Both the position numbers and the translations under genes were made by a program. The notes under the pieces were generated by a model, which saw only the letters and a list, made by a program, of their open reading frames with translations, ran no database searches and was not told the DNA's origin. A stretch of DNA of 64,000 bases, from assembly GCF_011813015.1 (NCBI RefSeq), contig NZ_QHLQ01000016.1, forward strand, positions 34,248 to 98,247, in the 5' to 3' direction. The stretch comes from Parasedimentitalea denitrificans (GTDB taxonomy: Bacteria; Pseudomonadota; Alphaproteobacteria; Rhodobacterales; Rhodobacteraceae). Below, in pieces: positions 25,926 through 35,392 of this stretch (the first letter of the stretch is position 1; every line of letters begins with the position of its first letter).

Positions 25926-26510
25926 TCAGAAGGCGGATGATGGTAGAACCGAATTTCGAACAGTTTCGCAGAAGGACTGTAAAAGGTCGGGATCCGTCGC
26001 TAACAGATTCCGCAGCCGTCGTGGAAGCTCGAGCTGCACACCCTCGCCGGAGCGCGTCCGATTACATATGTTTGCCTTGTCCAGGCCTGGAAGTTTTTTG
26101 TTGAGCTCAGCCTCAAAGCCGGCGTTGCGGAGCGAAGCTCCGACAGCGTCGCGCAGAAGGGTGGCGCGACCACCCAGCCACACCGCGTCAGGTCCCTCAT
26201 TTCCCCGTCCATGGATTGCAATAGCGGTCCGAGACCTGCCGACAAGTTCAACCGCCATAGGTTCGTCAAAACGATGTGAAGTAATGTGAAAATCGCCGTG
26301 AGGCCCATTCCTTAGAGCCTCGAAGGCGTAAAACGAGAAGTCAGAGCCTGCGATGGCATCAGCTATCTCGGATGTCATGGGCTCGATCCATCCGCCGTGT
26401 GGCGCAAGGATCACTACTTCTGAGCCACGGTCCAAGGCTCGAATGCGGTAGTCGGTGTCGAGCTGCGCGCGGGCGGCAAGTTCTTTGAAGGATTGGAAAC
26501 GGTCGGCCAT
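25926..26510 (-). CDS. Phage-type poly-gamma-glutamate hydrolase family protein
   Basis: A 194-residue protein. APHGGWIEPMTSEIA, SHRFDEP and AIAIHGRGN supply the histidines and glutamate of the zinc site in the PGA-hydrolase / DUF867 family (PghP-like). Such enzymes are often phage-encoded and cut gamma-glutamyl polymers of capsules. No signal peptide is visible. It is not clearly linked to the SIR2-HerA unit: the two are separated by about 235 bp and read in the same direction. Confidence 0.75.
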   Translation of the reverse strand: MADRFQSFKELAARAQLDTDYRIRALDRGSEVVILAPHGGWIEPMTSEIADAIAGSDFSFYAFEALRNGPHGDFHITSHRFDEPMAVELVGRSRTAIAIHGRGNEGPDAVWLGGRATLLRDAVGASLRNAGFEAELNKKLPGLDKANICNRTRSGEGVQLELPRRLRNLLATDPDLLQSFCETVRNSVLPSSAF

Positions 26511-26745
26511 TAAGTATTTTTCCGGGAAATGAAAGAATGCGTCAACCTATCACAAACACCCAGGTGATGTCGGCCCTTTTGGCTTGCGTCGAGTAAGCTG
26601 GACATTACCACGACCGCGGCTTTGCCGGACGTTTCTGCCGTCCACATTGAACGGTGCAACGGGAACAATAAAACTCTACTGTCATTCAGGAAGTGCCCAA
26701 TGCTAACCGTTGATAGTACTTTGCGTTTACGCAATCTGCGCCAGG

Positions 26746-28494
26746 TCAAGACGAGCTTTGCTTGCGCCAAGAACTAATAGAAACTTGGGTATCAGATATT
26801 GGAGTATCTTCATTCCAACGATCCCAGAAGGCGACTGTTTGGCTATCTGGTTTCATCTTTGGCTCAGCGATCCGAATTCGCGTTGGCAGCAAGCTGGCAT
26901 CACCAACGACGAGTGCCTCGCCAATATCCAGAACGGGCAGCAAGTCACCGAAGCTTCCAAGGCTATCAGGTAAGAGCCGCTTGATGACGCTTTGATCGTC
27001 GCTGTTGGTCAGGCGCATTGCTACCACATTATTACACTGGCTGAGTACAGTTCGATTTACTTCTGATGGCCGCTGGCTGATCACAACAAGGCCAATTCCG
27101 TACTTTCGACCCTCTTTGGCGATCCGTTCAAATATCTCAACAGCAACGGCGTCAGAACTGTCCGCCTGCATGCGTTCCGGGATGTACAGGTGGGCCTCGT
27201 CACACATAATTGCGATTGGATGGCGCTTGTCGGATTTCGTCCAAAGGCTGGTTGAGAAGATGATTTGAGCCAATAGGCTCACCATCAGTGGTAACACGTC
27301 AGATGGTACCTCTGAAAAGTCGATGATTTTGATGCCACCTTCGTTGTTGTCTTGTGCACCACGACCCGCAGAGATGGCGTGGACCATCCGTTCAAGCCAA
27401 GCCATATCCATACATTCAGGTGGAGGCTGGAACAGGAAAGCCAGACGGCGGTCATGCCTCTTGGCTTCCAGACGACCAATTAACCGGCTGAGCTTGCCAT
27501 GATATGGGCCCTGCTTATCGGCCCTTGCTCCTGGGACCATCTCCTCGTCCAGGTCCTTAAGCTTCTTGAGAACGGTGTTGATATCGAAGGGTACCGGGCT
27601 GTCGATCGTAAAATTTTCCAGGACCTCTTTGTGCTCGACTGGGTCAAGAGAGCTCTTTTTAGCGTCAACGATGGCACGGGTCATGATCATTGATTGGTTC
27701 GGAGCATTCTGGTCACTGCGGTCGACAAACAACGACAGCAAGGCTTCATAGCCCAGCAGCCAGTACGGCAGGTGAAGGACTCCATCAGCCAAACCACGAT
27801 TATGTTCGATGTCTGATGGTCCGGCGATCCGAAGGTGCCTGAAAGCTTCGCTTTTTAGCGGGCGATATTCGCCATGGATGTCGAACAAGACGGCATTCGC
27901 TTGCGGCAACTCGGCAATCTGATCGAGCAACCTTGCTGTAGTCCAAGACTTCCCAGAGCCCGTACTGCCAACTATTACGGCGTGGCGCTGAAAGAGCTTG
28001 TTCCCATTGAGGTAGGCGATAGCTTCGTCATCCAAAGTGAAATGACCAAGGGATAGCTTTGGACCGTCTGTTTTTACGTCGGAAATGACTTGCATGAATT
28101 TGGTAAGCCGCTCGCCATCCAGCGAAAAACAGTTTGCGTCGATTTCCGGAACGGTCTCAAGAGTACGGCGAAACACGTTCTGATCAGTGCCGACCCGGTC
28201 GAGCAGTGTGCCAATGAGGGTGACTTTCACCAAGTTGTTTTCGTTCGGAACAAGATCTTCGTCGCCAAGCTCGGCCTCATCCAGTTCACGCGTGTCTGGC
28301 TTCCGGGTAATCTTTACGACAATACCTATTAGGTGCTGACCGGGCTTACTGCTTTGGAGAACCACCAGCCGGTTGACCTGGAGACGCTTGAGCCGATCCA
28401 GATCATCGACGCGAATAGTGACCGCAGCGGTATCGACTGAAATGACGCTGCCAAGGGATTCTGTGTCGGTGAAGTTGAAAATGGACATTTGCAT
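26746..28494 (-). CDS. herA: HerA-family ATPase of a SIR2-HerA defence pair
   Basis: A 582-residue protein (ATG 28488 is an alternative start). Residues 10-60 form the HAS beta-barrel (GSVISVDTAAVTIRVDD). Walker A is GSTGSGKS near 178, Walker B IMCDEAHLYIPE near 426, and ISQRPSEV follows as the sensor region. HerA forms hexamers that move along or remodel DNA. The gene begins three bases after the SIR2 stop codon, and this pairing is the known SIR2-HerA (Nezha) antiphage system, in which HerA and SIR2 form one large complex. Confidence 0.9.
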   Translation of the reverse strand: MQMSIFNFTDTESLGSVISVDTAAVTIRVDDLDRLKRLQVNRLVVLQSSKPGQHLIGIVVKITRKPDTRELDEAELGDEDLVPNENNLVKVTLIGTLLDRVGTDQNVFRRTLETVPEIDANCFSLDGERLTKFMQVISDVKTDGPKLSLGHFTLDDEAIAYLNGNKLFQRHAVIVGSTGSGKSWTTARLLDQIAELPQANAVLFDIHGEYRPLKSEAFRHLRIAGPSDIEHNRGLADGVLHLPYWLLGYEALLSLFVDRSDQNAPNQSMIMTRAIVDAKKSSLDPVEHKEVLENFTIDSPVPFDINTVLKKLKDLDEEMVPGARADKQGPYHGKLSRLIGRLEAKRHDRRLAFLFQPPPECMDMAWLERMVHAISAGRGAQDNNEGGIKIIDFSEVPSDVLPLMVSLLAQIIFSTSLWTKSDKRHPIAIMCDEAHLYIPERMQADSSDAVAVEIFERIAKEGRKYGIGLVVISQRPSEVNRTVLSQCNNVVAMRLTNSDDQSVIKRLLPDSLGSFGDLLPVLDIGEALVVGDASLLPTRIRIAEPKMKPDSQTVAFWDRWNEDTPISDTQVSISSWRKQSSS

Positions 28495-28497
28495 TAC

Positions 28498-29538
28498 CTA
28501 AAGGACTAAGTTGTTGAAGCCGTCGAGCGACCAAAGATCTGGTGTCGTGACATCGGTGCCTTCCGGACAGGTAGGCGAGTAAACTCTGCTGCCGGTTCCA
28601 GATCGTTCGATTCCCAAGTAGTTCGTACCCGCCTTGTTTTTCAGGAAGTCTTTCGCTTCGTCCGTCAGCGTTCGGGCCAGCACCACTGTTGGAACGTTTC
28701 GCTCCCGGCATCGCTCGATGAGTTTGGGGTGGATGTGCTGGTCTCGAAAACCAAAACCCACACAAAGGAAGGCAGAAGCGTTCTTTAGTGCAGCATCGGC
28801 TCCGTTGATGGTTGTTCGAAACGGGTCCTCATAGGTCTTTTCGTATTTGTTTAACCCCGGCGTTACTATAAGCGGCGTGTAATGGTCTTTGGACGGCAGC
28901 TCGAACACTGGTAGCCCTATAGTCCTATCATCCGCGGTGCGGAACCAATCAAGAGACCCGTGGATCTTCCAAATCTTAACGACGCGGGCGGCCTTGGTCC
29001 CGTGTATCAGTTTTACGCGGCCCGTACTTTCCCACATCTGAATGTAACCCGGCGCAAAGCCAGTCTGAAATAACACGTTCTTGGAGTTGCAGGCAAACTC
29101 GGCAACGCGGTCATAATTTGTCGTGACCACATGCACCTCGCTATGAGTACTGCTGAACATGTTGGCCAATAGTCTGCCCAAAGCGAAATCACCATCGTGG
29201 GCGGCTGCTTCCAAAAGCCGCCTGTCTTTATCGTTCACGCAACGCCAAGTTAGACCTACAATTTTTGACAGCAGCGATGCAGGCAGTGTTTTGCCTTCCA
29301 AAGCCGCCTCGAGGTGATCGCCGACCGCCAGCGCTTCCTCTACCAGCAACCACGCTTCACCTTCAGCCTCACCGTCGGTCTTCATATTCTCGCCGAGGTA
29401 AGTGCTCAGCTCACCCATGCTGGGAAGCCCGTGGGGCATTGATGCTCCGCTGCCAAGGACGATTGTGGGGCAACCTTGAAAACAAGATTGGGCGATCTTG
29501 GCAATTTGCTCTTCCGTCACGTGAAGGTAATTCCTCAT
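28498..29538 (-). CDS. SIR2-like NADase of a SIR2-HerA defence pair
   Basis: A 346-residue protein. VLGSGASMPHGLPSM near residue 25 is the NAD-binding GAGxS-like loop, TTNYDRVAEF near 141 holds the catalytic Asn-Asp, and KIHGSLDW near 193 holds the catalytic His. Start 29538 (MRNYLHV) is favoured over an upstream in-frame start that gives a non-conserved leader. In defence systems such proteins deplete NAD+ when phage infection is sensed. The gene is first in the two-gene unit with herA. Confidence 0.9.
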   Translation of the reverse strand: MRNYLHVTEEQIAKIAQSCFQGCPTIVLGSGASMPHGLPSMGELSTYLGENMKTDGEAEGEAWLLVEEALAVGDHLEAALEGKTLPASLLSKIVGLTWRCVNDKDRRLLEAAAHDGDFALGRLLANMFSSTHSEVHVVTTNYDRVAEFACNSKNVLFQTGFAPGYIQMWESTGRVKLIHGTKAARVVKIWKIHGSLDWFRTADDRTIGLPVFELPSKDHYTPLIVTPGLNKYEKTYEDPFRTTINGADAALKNASAFLCVGFGFRDQHIHPKLIERCRERNVPTVVLARTLTDEAKDFLKNKAGTNYLGIERSGTGSRVYSPTCPEGTDVTTPDLWSLDGFNNLVL

Positions 29539-30236
29539 AATCAAATCAGATTTAGCCAGAACTCCATAACTGTATTCAATACTCAAAAAAAGGGAAGCGA
29601 ATTGGTGGCTTTTCTTCACCTTCAGGTTGATTGAATCCTCTAAAACGTCGAATGAAACGTTTTGGAAGTGGAAACATGCAGTCTGGACTTTCTGCCCTTA
29701 GCCAACTTTCATGCAGACGGCAGCGAATGTCTGCTCTCCGCCTTTCGTTACCCTTTTCAGCACCAGTAGCATTGATCACAATGGGCTCAGAGAAAATCCA
29801 ATGGTGAATTTCTTTTTTTGGCCCTGAAAATGGTGATTAGGTCAACAACATCAGCAGCAACGTTTGCCGTTATAGACGGAGACTCTTTGCTCTTCACCGC
29901 CGTAAATGCTGTAGATTCTGTATCCGGTTAAGATAGTGCCGATACCATCCCCACGGGGTGTTCTCTGGCCTTTCTTAACCATTTCCGTCTGTTCCGCTAA
30001 CCGCCGAACCCCGCCGCTCCCCAAAACAAGCAGTCTTAACCAAGTCGACTTCGCCACTGCATGACCAGGCTTCAGATGATTAGAGAAGCAACATGGCGCG
30101 TATGATTTCCGACGCGATCTTTTTGACGAGATCGGTCGGAAAATCAAATCGGCCAAGTCGAATAATAACAACGAGAGAAAGGAGGATGCCCTCTTGAGCT
30201 GTCACTCGGGCAGCGCCAAAAAAGGAGACATCTCAG
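29539..30236. other. Long intergenic stretch
   Basis: About 700 bases without a convincing gene. Short minus-strand frames exist (29576-29779 and 29851-30171) but have no ribosome sites or recognisable motifs. The right end contains the ribosome site AAGGAG of the 30237 gene. Confidence 0.4.
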
Positions 30237-30617
30237 ATGTTCCATAATCGTCAAAACGCCGATCTACGTGCCGCAAATCGTTTCATGCAAAGCAATTTGG
30301 AAGCGGTGCAAAATGCCTCGCTGTTGCTCGGTGGCCCTAAGGCCCTGAACCGCACTCATGAGCTTCTCGATGATCTACGTTCGGGAACGGCTCTAAAACG
30401 ACGCCTGAAGCGCGAAATGGGCGCTCTGCACGACCTTCTGACATTGCAAAATGTGGCTGATCAGGAGCGAGAGGAATGCGGATTTTTCGCTGACATCGAC
30501 CCTACTGACCCTGCAATCGAAGAGATTTGTTTTCTCTCGGATGGGTTGCTCGGGATACTTACACAGACCGACGCAGAGCACGAGCTGCCAATCAATGACT
30601 TATATACCGCAGTCTAA
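30237..30617 (+). CDS. Hypothetical protein
   Basis: A 126-residue, mostly helical protein that I do not recognise. AAGGAG lies nine bases before the ATG. It is followed by a hairpin and then by a second small gene on the same strand (30703-31149). Both look like regulator-sized or maintenance-sized accessory genes of plasmids and islands. No catalytic motif or membrane segment is visible. Confidence 0.6.
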   Translation: MFHNRQNADLRAANRFMQSNLEAVQNASLLLGGPKALNRTHELLDDLRSGTALKRRLKREMGALHDLLTLQNVADQEREECGFFADIDPTDPAIEEICFLSDGLLGILTQTDAEHELPINDLYTAV

Positions 30618-30624
30618 AGCGAGC

Positions 30625-30655
30625 CCCCCCGGAACCAACATTGCTGGTCCGGGGT
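30625..30655 (+). terminator. Hairpin after the 30237 gene
   Basis: CCCCGGAACCA and TGGTCCGGGG form a strong stem with one bulged base and a short loop, eight bases beyond the stop codon. No long T-run follows, so it may be an attenuator or a processing hairpin instead. Confidence 0.5.
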
Positions 30656-30702
30656 CTTGAGGTCCTGACACGAAGTCTGGACCATATTTCAGGAGTAATT
30701 CT

Positions 30703-31149
30703 ATGAATCTCTATCCCATTGAAACGTCAATCGAAGGGCAAGCGGCAATGGTAATTCGTGCTGGGCGGCAGTTTGCTTATGATTGGAAGGGCTACCCCAA
30801 GCTCGCTGATGCAGCCGGAACGGTGGAACAGACAACGGAAACCATTGGTCGATTGGTTGCAGGTGACGTGTTCAATCAGCTGGATGACGCGTCGTTCGAC
30901 CATCTCGAAAGCGAGCTTGCCCACTGGCTTAACAGCATCAATCCGAAATTCTGCGAACTGGCAATGAATGGACGCACCGGAGAAGCCATCTTCAATGAAG
31001 ATGAGCAAACAAAAGAAGTCAGGCAACTCATCTTCAAATACCTGTCTTTTCGAACAGCCCGGCAGGCTGTGATGGATCGTGTCGCCGCGGATCGAGCGAT
31101 CAAGCAGCTTTATAATGGTTGTACCGATCTCGGGTCCACTTCTGTTTAA
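30703..31149 (+). CDS. Hypothetical protein
   Basis: A 148-residue protein, helical, with an acidic middle. It has an AGGAG ribosome site before the ATG and a strong hairpin downstream at 31161. The family is not recognised. It probably belongs with the 30237 gene as a pair of island-maintenance or defence-accessory genes, but there is no sequence evidence of function. Confidence 0.6.
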   Translation: MNLYPIETSIEGQAAMVIRAGRQFAYDWKGYPKLADAAGTVEQTTETIGRLVAGDVFNQLDDASFDHLESELAHWLNSINPKFCELAMNGRTGEAIFNEDEQTKEVRQLIFKYLSFRTARQAVMDRVAADRAIKQLYNGCTDLGSTSV

Positions 31150-31160
31150 TGTCTATGTTT

Positions 31161-31190
31161 CCCATGCGCCTGCTTCTTCTGGCGCATGGG
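31161..31190. terminator. Hairpin between convergent genes
   Basis: CCCATGCGCC and GGCGCATGGG make a perfect 10-bp stem with a 10-base loop. It lies between the ends of the 30703 (+) and 31230 (-) genes and could stop transcription from both sides. The T-rich stretch lies on its left side only. Confidence 0.6.
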
Positions 31191-31229
31191 GTGCCGGATG
31201 TCTCCGATAAATATTGAACCGTTGGCCTG

Positions 31230-31928
31230 TTACCGACAGACCTCTGCTTGAATATCCTCGAGGCGTTGGCTTTCTGAGCTGTTCAGGAGCAGTTTGTATT
31301 TGAGTACAACTCGTTTGAAGCGAAGCACATATTGACATTGAAATGCCTGGTTGGGTGGCAGCCACTCGGTCGGCCCTTTGGATCCCTTTTTTAGATTTGT
31401 AGCCGCGTGAACTGCAAAGAGGTTGGTCGGATCATTATAGAAGTGAATGCGAGTTTTCCGATCCCAGCTGTGGGCGCCACGCGCCCAAGCGTATGCCAAG
31501 GGTACGAGATGATCGACATGAAGTTCCCGAGAATTATAGAAGCTGCGATCTGTATAAGGATCGAGCCAGCGGCCGGACACGATTTTGCAGCCGGCAGCGT
31601 CGCGGTTCGTCACGGCAGTTGAAAGTTCTTTTAGAATCTCGTGGCGTGTATTCAGGCAATCCTTGTCAGCGTCCGTCCATTTTCCGAATGATCCCCTGTC
31701 ATATGAAGGCTTTTTGATCTCGAAGCTGTTCAGAGGATCCTTGGCAGATAACAGACTTTCTGCGACGCTGTGTAGGTTGCCGTGGATAAGAAAATTTTTG
31801 AGTAGAGACGGGGATTTGCGGTAGATTTCGGACTTTGCCACCATCGCAAAGTTCCCGCTGGCGGTAACCAGCGAAGGAGATAACGTGAGAGCGGCGAAGA
31901 GCAAAACATTCAGGGATTGAAAGATCAA
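31230..31928 (-). CDS. Exported HNH endonuclease (DUF1524-like)
   Basis: A 232-residue protein. The first 24 residues (FQSLNVLLFAALTLSPSLVTASG) look like a signal peptide. LHVDHLVPLAYAW near 137, with later PTNLFAV and ATNLKKG, is the His-Asp-His...Asn...Asn pattern of HNH nucleases of the GmrSD-C/DUF1524 type. It would cut DNA outside the cytoplasm, for nutrient use, biofilm DNA or toxin-like attack. The start codon is TTG without a clear ribosome site, so the true start may differ by a few codons. Confidence 0.75.
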   Translation of the reverse strand: MIFQSLNVLLFAALTLSPSLVTASGNFAMVAKSEIYRKSPSLLKNFLIHGNLHSVAESLLSAKDPLNSFEIKKPSYDRGSFGKWTDADKDCLNTRHEILKELSTAVTNRDAAGCKIVSGRWLDPYTDRSFYNSRELHVDHLVPLAYAWARGAHSWDRKTRIHFYNDPTNLFAVHAATNLKKGSKGPTEWLPPNQAFQCQYVLRFKRVVLKYKLLLNSSESQRLEDIQAEVCR

Positions 31929-32200
31929 TTGGGGCTACCGTCATAAAGTGTATTCATTGTTGTAACCCATCAATCAGATGACACAGAATGCTTCGAAACG
32001 AGGGGCTGCGCAACCGAAATACCATGTGTCAAATGCCCACATGAATAGAATGATAAATATTACCTAATTGGCGACTGGACGGCGCGACACATCCACCTGT
32101 AGTAGAGTTTTGTGGAGCCCGCTATATGGTGGGAGAAAGCCAATGCCAGTTCGGACTTGGCTTTTAGATCGGGGAGCCAAGATTTGTTCTTTGAAGAAAA

Positions 32201-35200
32201 ATGTCAGTAGTTCTTCGTACTATAGATGCGTTTCCAAAGGGGCGCAGCACAGAGCAACTGTGTATTCTGTTAGGTGCAGGGTTCGACCATGCCAGGCGGA
32301 TTTCCGTACTGAATGAACTTGATGAGCTGACAGGGGCGGGCCGCATTGTAAAAGGTCGTGATGGGTTATGGCGCCCGACACGAACATATGTTGACGCAGG
32401 CGTAAAGCTGGGTGCAGACCGGGGAAAAGTCCAACCAAACACTGATGACCATGTTTTAGTTGCAGCGCGAGCTGGTTTTGAGATTTTTGCAAATTCTGAT
32501 AGTCCCCATATTACTGACGAGCCATCTTCTGCATCTGTGGATCCCCAGGCACTGCTGAGGTATTGGCGGTCAGCTCTGAGGGCAGATCCACGCGGAGCCA
32601 CGACTGCGAGAGACGACTTGCATGGTGTCGATTGGCACCTTGTTGCAGGAAACGGTCCAGTATCGCCGGGCGACAATAATTCTGTTGAAATCTCGATAGA
32701 GCTCGATGGCCTTAACTCGGATTTTAGGCAAGCTTTGCTGCGTCGGGAGGGCAATGAAAATGCCTTAGCCGTTGGATGGCCCTTGGCAGTCGGGCGACGC
32801 GTTGGAACTCCGGTTGTTTGGCCAATTGGGCTATTGTCAGGGAATTGGCGAAGAACTGAAACTCACTTGTTGATCCGAGTCGAAACCGACGATGTCCTGG
32901 TAAACCCTGATTGGATTCAAGGCGCAGCCAGGGACGCAGGGTGGAGCAAGAACGAATTACGAGACGTTTTCACCGCTGAAGAAGGAGTCGGGCTGAAAGC
33001 AGACGATCTACTACTTCGGTTGAGGGAAGCTGCATCTGGCCAGTTTAAAGGTCGGGTGACAGGTGAAACGCTCGGAAGCCAACTGAACGTCACCTCTCAG
33101 GGCATCTATGACATGATGGGTTTGTTCCTGCCATCGGACTCGACCTTTACCGCAGGTGCCTCTCGCGATTTGGATCAATTAGCTAATTGGCCTTCGGAGC
33201 GCCTTGCAAGAACAGCGTTAGCTACTGTCTTGGGAATAACTCCTGACCTCGAGGACGTGACCGTTCCGGCGATCAATCTCGGCACCGCTAACCGTGAACA
33301 ACTCAAAGCCATAGCACATGCCTGCTCGGCCCCTTTGTCAGTGGTTACGGGTCCTCCCGGCACCGGAAAAAGTCAAGCCATTGTGTCGATAGCGGCATCG
33401 GTTCTCATGCAAGGCGGAAGCGTTCTTGTTGCTTCAAAAAACCATCAGGCTCTTGATGCAGTAAAAGATCGTCTTGGTGGGATTGCATCTGATGTGCCGT
33501 TCTTGGTGCGCACACTTGATCCTGCCACAGATCACGACATGTCCTTCAAGGATGTGTTGAAGGATCTTGTATCGAGCGCCTTGGGGAATACAAACTTACC
33601 TCCAGACATTGAAATGCTTAATACCCTTGCCAAATTGGCCGATCAGCGCGGCGCGGTGTTGGGTGACCTTGATAAAAGCGCTGCTATTGAATGTGAGATC
33701 GCGGATGTATTGGAGCGCATCGAAGCGCGTCAGCGCCACCCTCTGACACAGATGTCGACAGGCAGTCCGGTAGTTGAAGGACCACTTATATCCCTTCCCA
33801 AAAAATCATTTTGGAATAGGATGATAGGATGGTTCAAAATTTCTGGACTGTTGCCGCAGGCCGAGACTGAAACCAACAGTAGGCCTGAGCCTTTGCAGGG
33901 CCTACCACTGCCTGTTCTGAATAAACTCTTGGCTCAACTTCGGCAGGCCAAGGCTGGTTTGAATACAGAGCACAACCCGATTGAGCTGTCAGAGGAAATT
34001 GAAAAACTGACGCGTACTTTAATGCCTGCAGTTATGGCTGATCGGGTGTCTTTGAGTGAGGTTCAGCGCCTTGAAGTCGCTCAAGAGAAGGATGATCTGG
34101 ACTTCCAAGGGCAAAAAGCTCTTATTCCATCTGCCTTGGCTCAGAGAGTTGTTCGACACCGGCCTTTGTGGCTTGCTTCTGTTCTCGGTACACCAAAACG
34201 TATCCCGTTGGATGACGGGTTGTTTGATCTTGTGATTTTTGACGAAGCAAGCCAATGCGATATTGCCTCAGCTTTGCCACTGTTGGCACGTGCGAAGAGA
34301 GCTGTTGTTGTTGGCGATAATCAGCAACTTTCATTTATTCCGCAGCTTGGCCTGGAACGCGACAGAAACCTTATGCAATCCCAGGGGCTCCCAATCATCA
34401 ATATGAGCCGCTACGCTCAAAGTCGGCAGTCCCTTTTTGATTTTGCTCTGAAGGTGCCTGATATTCCTCGGGTCACATTGAGGCAGCAATTTCGCTCGGC
34501 CGGCCCAATCGTTGAGTACATAAGCCGCGAATTCTATGAGAACAAATTGCAGGTTGCTCAGGACCCAACGTCGCAGAAAGTGCCAAATGGGGGTAAACCC
34601 GGATTGGCTTGGACGGATGTGCCCTGCCCATCAGTGGGCGAAAAGGGTAATGTTAACAGTGCGGAACGAAATGCCATTGTTGCTGAAATGGTTCGGTTGC
34701 TTGAAGAGCAAAGCTACGAAGGCACCATCGGCGTAATTTCACCCTTTCGGGCACAAGCTCTTGAGATCGACCAATCCGTGCGCGGCCGATTGAACCCAAG
34801 CCTATTATCCAAAGCGGATTTTCGGGCAGCTACAGTAGACGGGTTTCAAGGACAGGAACGGGATCTCATTCTCTTTTCACCATGCATTGGCAATTCCAGT
34901 GCACAGACAGCCACCACTTTTGTGCAAAAAGATTCACGGCGCTTGAATGTTGCTATTTCGCGGGCGCGCGCTGTGGCCCATGTGTTTGGCGATCTCTCTT
35001 TTGCTCGCTCTGGAAAAGTTTCGTCACTTGTCCGTTTGGCAGCTTTCGCGACCGAACCACGCAAGCCCGTCGGGGAAGGTCACTTTGACAGTGAGTGGGA
35101 GCGCCGGGTGTATTACGCCCTACTTGACCGAGGCCTAAAACCGAAGCCACAACATGAGATTGCGGGACGTCGGCTTGATTTTGCATTGTTTGGCGAAAAC

Positions 35201-35392
35201 GGCGTGAAAATGGATCTGGAAGTCGACGGGCGGCGTTGGCACCAAACTGCAGATGGACGGCGCAAGTCTTCAGACTTGTGGCGAGACAAACAAATGGAAG
35301 CCCTCGGATGGCGTGTACGCCGTTTCTGGGTGGATGAACTTTCTCAAAATATGGAGGCATGTCTTGACCTCGTCGAACAAGAACTCGCGTAA
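32201..35392 (+). CDS. SF1/UPF1-like helicase with C-terminal Vsr-like nuclease
   Basis: A 1063-residue protein. Residues 15-65 form a possible winged helix. Helicase motifs follow: GPPGTGKS (about 384), FDEASQCD (about 680), VVVGDNQQL, VDGFQGQERDLI and LNVAISRARA. About 280 residues between motifs I and II form a helical insert. The last 100 residues (FDSEWERRVYYALL, GRRLDFALF, MDLEVDGRRWH) are a PD-(D/E)XK domain of the Vsr/DUF559 kind with Glu, Asp and Glu-x-Asp in place. First gene of a five-gene operon; UPF1-like helicases with such nucleases accompany CoCoNuT McrBC relatives (CnuH). Confidence 0.88.
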   Translation: MSVVLRTIDAFPKGRSTEQLCILLGAGFDHARRISVLNELDELTGAGRIVKGRDGLWRPTRTYVDAGVKLGADRGKVQPNTDDHVLVAARAGFEIFANSDSPHITDEPSSASVDPQALLRYWRSALRADPRGATTARDDLHGVDWHLVAGNGPVSPGDNNSVEISIELDGLNSDFRQALLRREGNENALAVGWPLAVGRRVGTPVVWPIGLLSGNWRRTETHLLIRVETDDVLVNPDWIQGAARDAGWSKNELRDVFTAEEGVGLKADDLLLRLREAASGQFKGRVTGETLGSQLNVTSQGIYDMMGLFLPSDSTFTAGASRDLDQLANWPSERLARTALATVLGITPDLEDVTVPAINLGTANREQLKAIAHACSAPLSVVTGPPGTGKSQAIVSIAASVLMQGGSVLVASKNHQALDAVKDRLGGIASDVPFLVRTLDPATDHDMSFKDVLKDLVSSALGNTNLPPDIEMLNTLAKLADQRGAVLGDLDKSAAIECEIADVLERIEARQRHPLTQMSTGSPVVEGPLISLPKKSFWNRMIGWFKISGLLPQAETETNSRPEPLQGLPLPVLNKLLAQLRQAKAGLNTEHNPIELSEEIEKLTRTLMPAVMADRVSLSEVQRLEVAQEKDDLDFQGQKALIPSALAQRVVRHRPLWLASVLGTPKRIPLDDGLFDLVIFDEASQCDIASALPLLARAKRAVVVGDNQQLSFIPQLGLERDRNLMQSQGLPIINMSRYAQSRQSLFDFALKVPDIPRVTLRQQFRSAGPIVEYISREFYENKLQVAQDPTSQKVPNGGKPGLAWTDVPCPSVGEKGNVNSAERNAIVAEMVRLLEEQSYEGTIGVISPFRAQALEIDQSVRGRLNPSLLSKADFRAATVDGFQGQERDLILFSPCIGNSSAQTATTFVQKDSRRLNVAISRARAVAHVFGDLSFARSGKVSSLVRLAAFATEPRKPVGEGHFDSEWERRVYYALLDRGLKPKPQHEIAGRRLDFALFGENGVKMDLEVDGRRWHQTADGRRKSSDLWRDKQMEALGWRVRRFWVDELSQNMEACLDLVEQELA

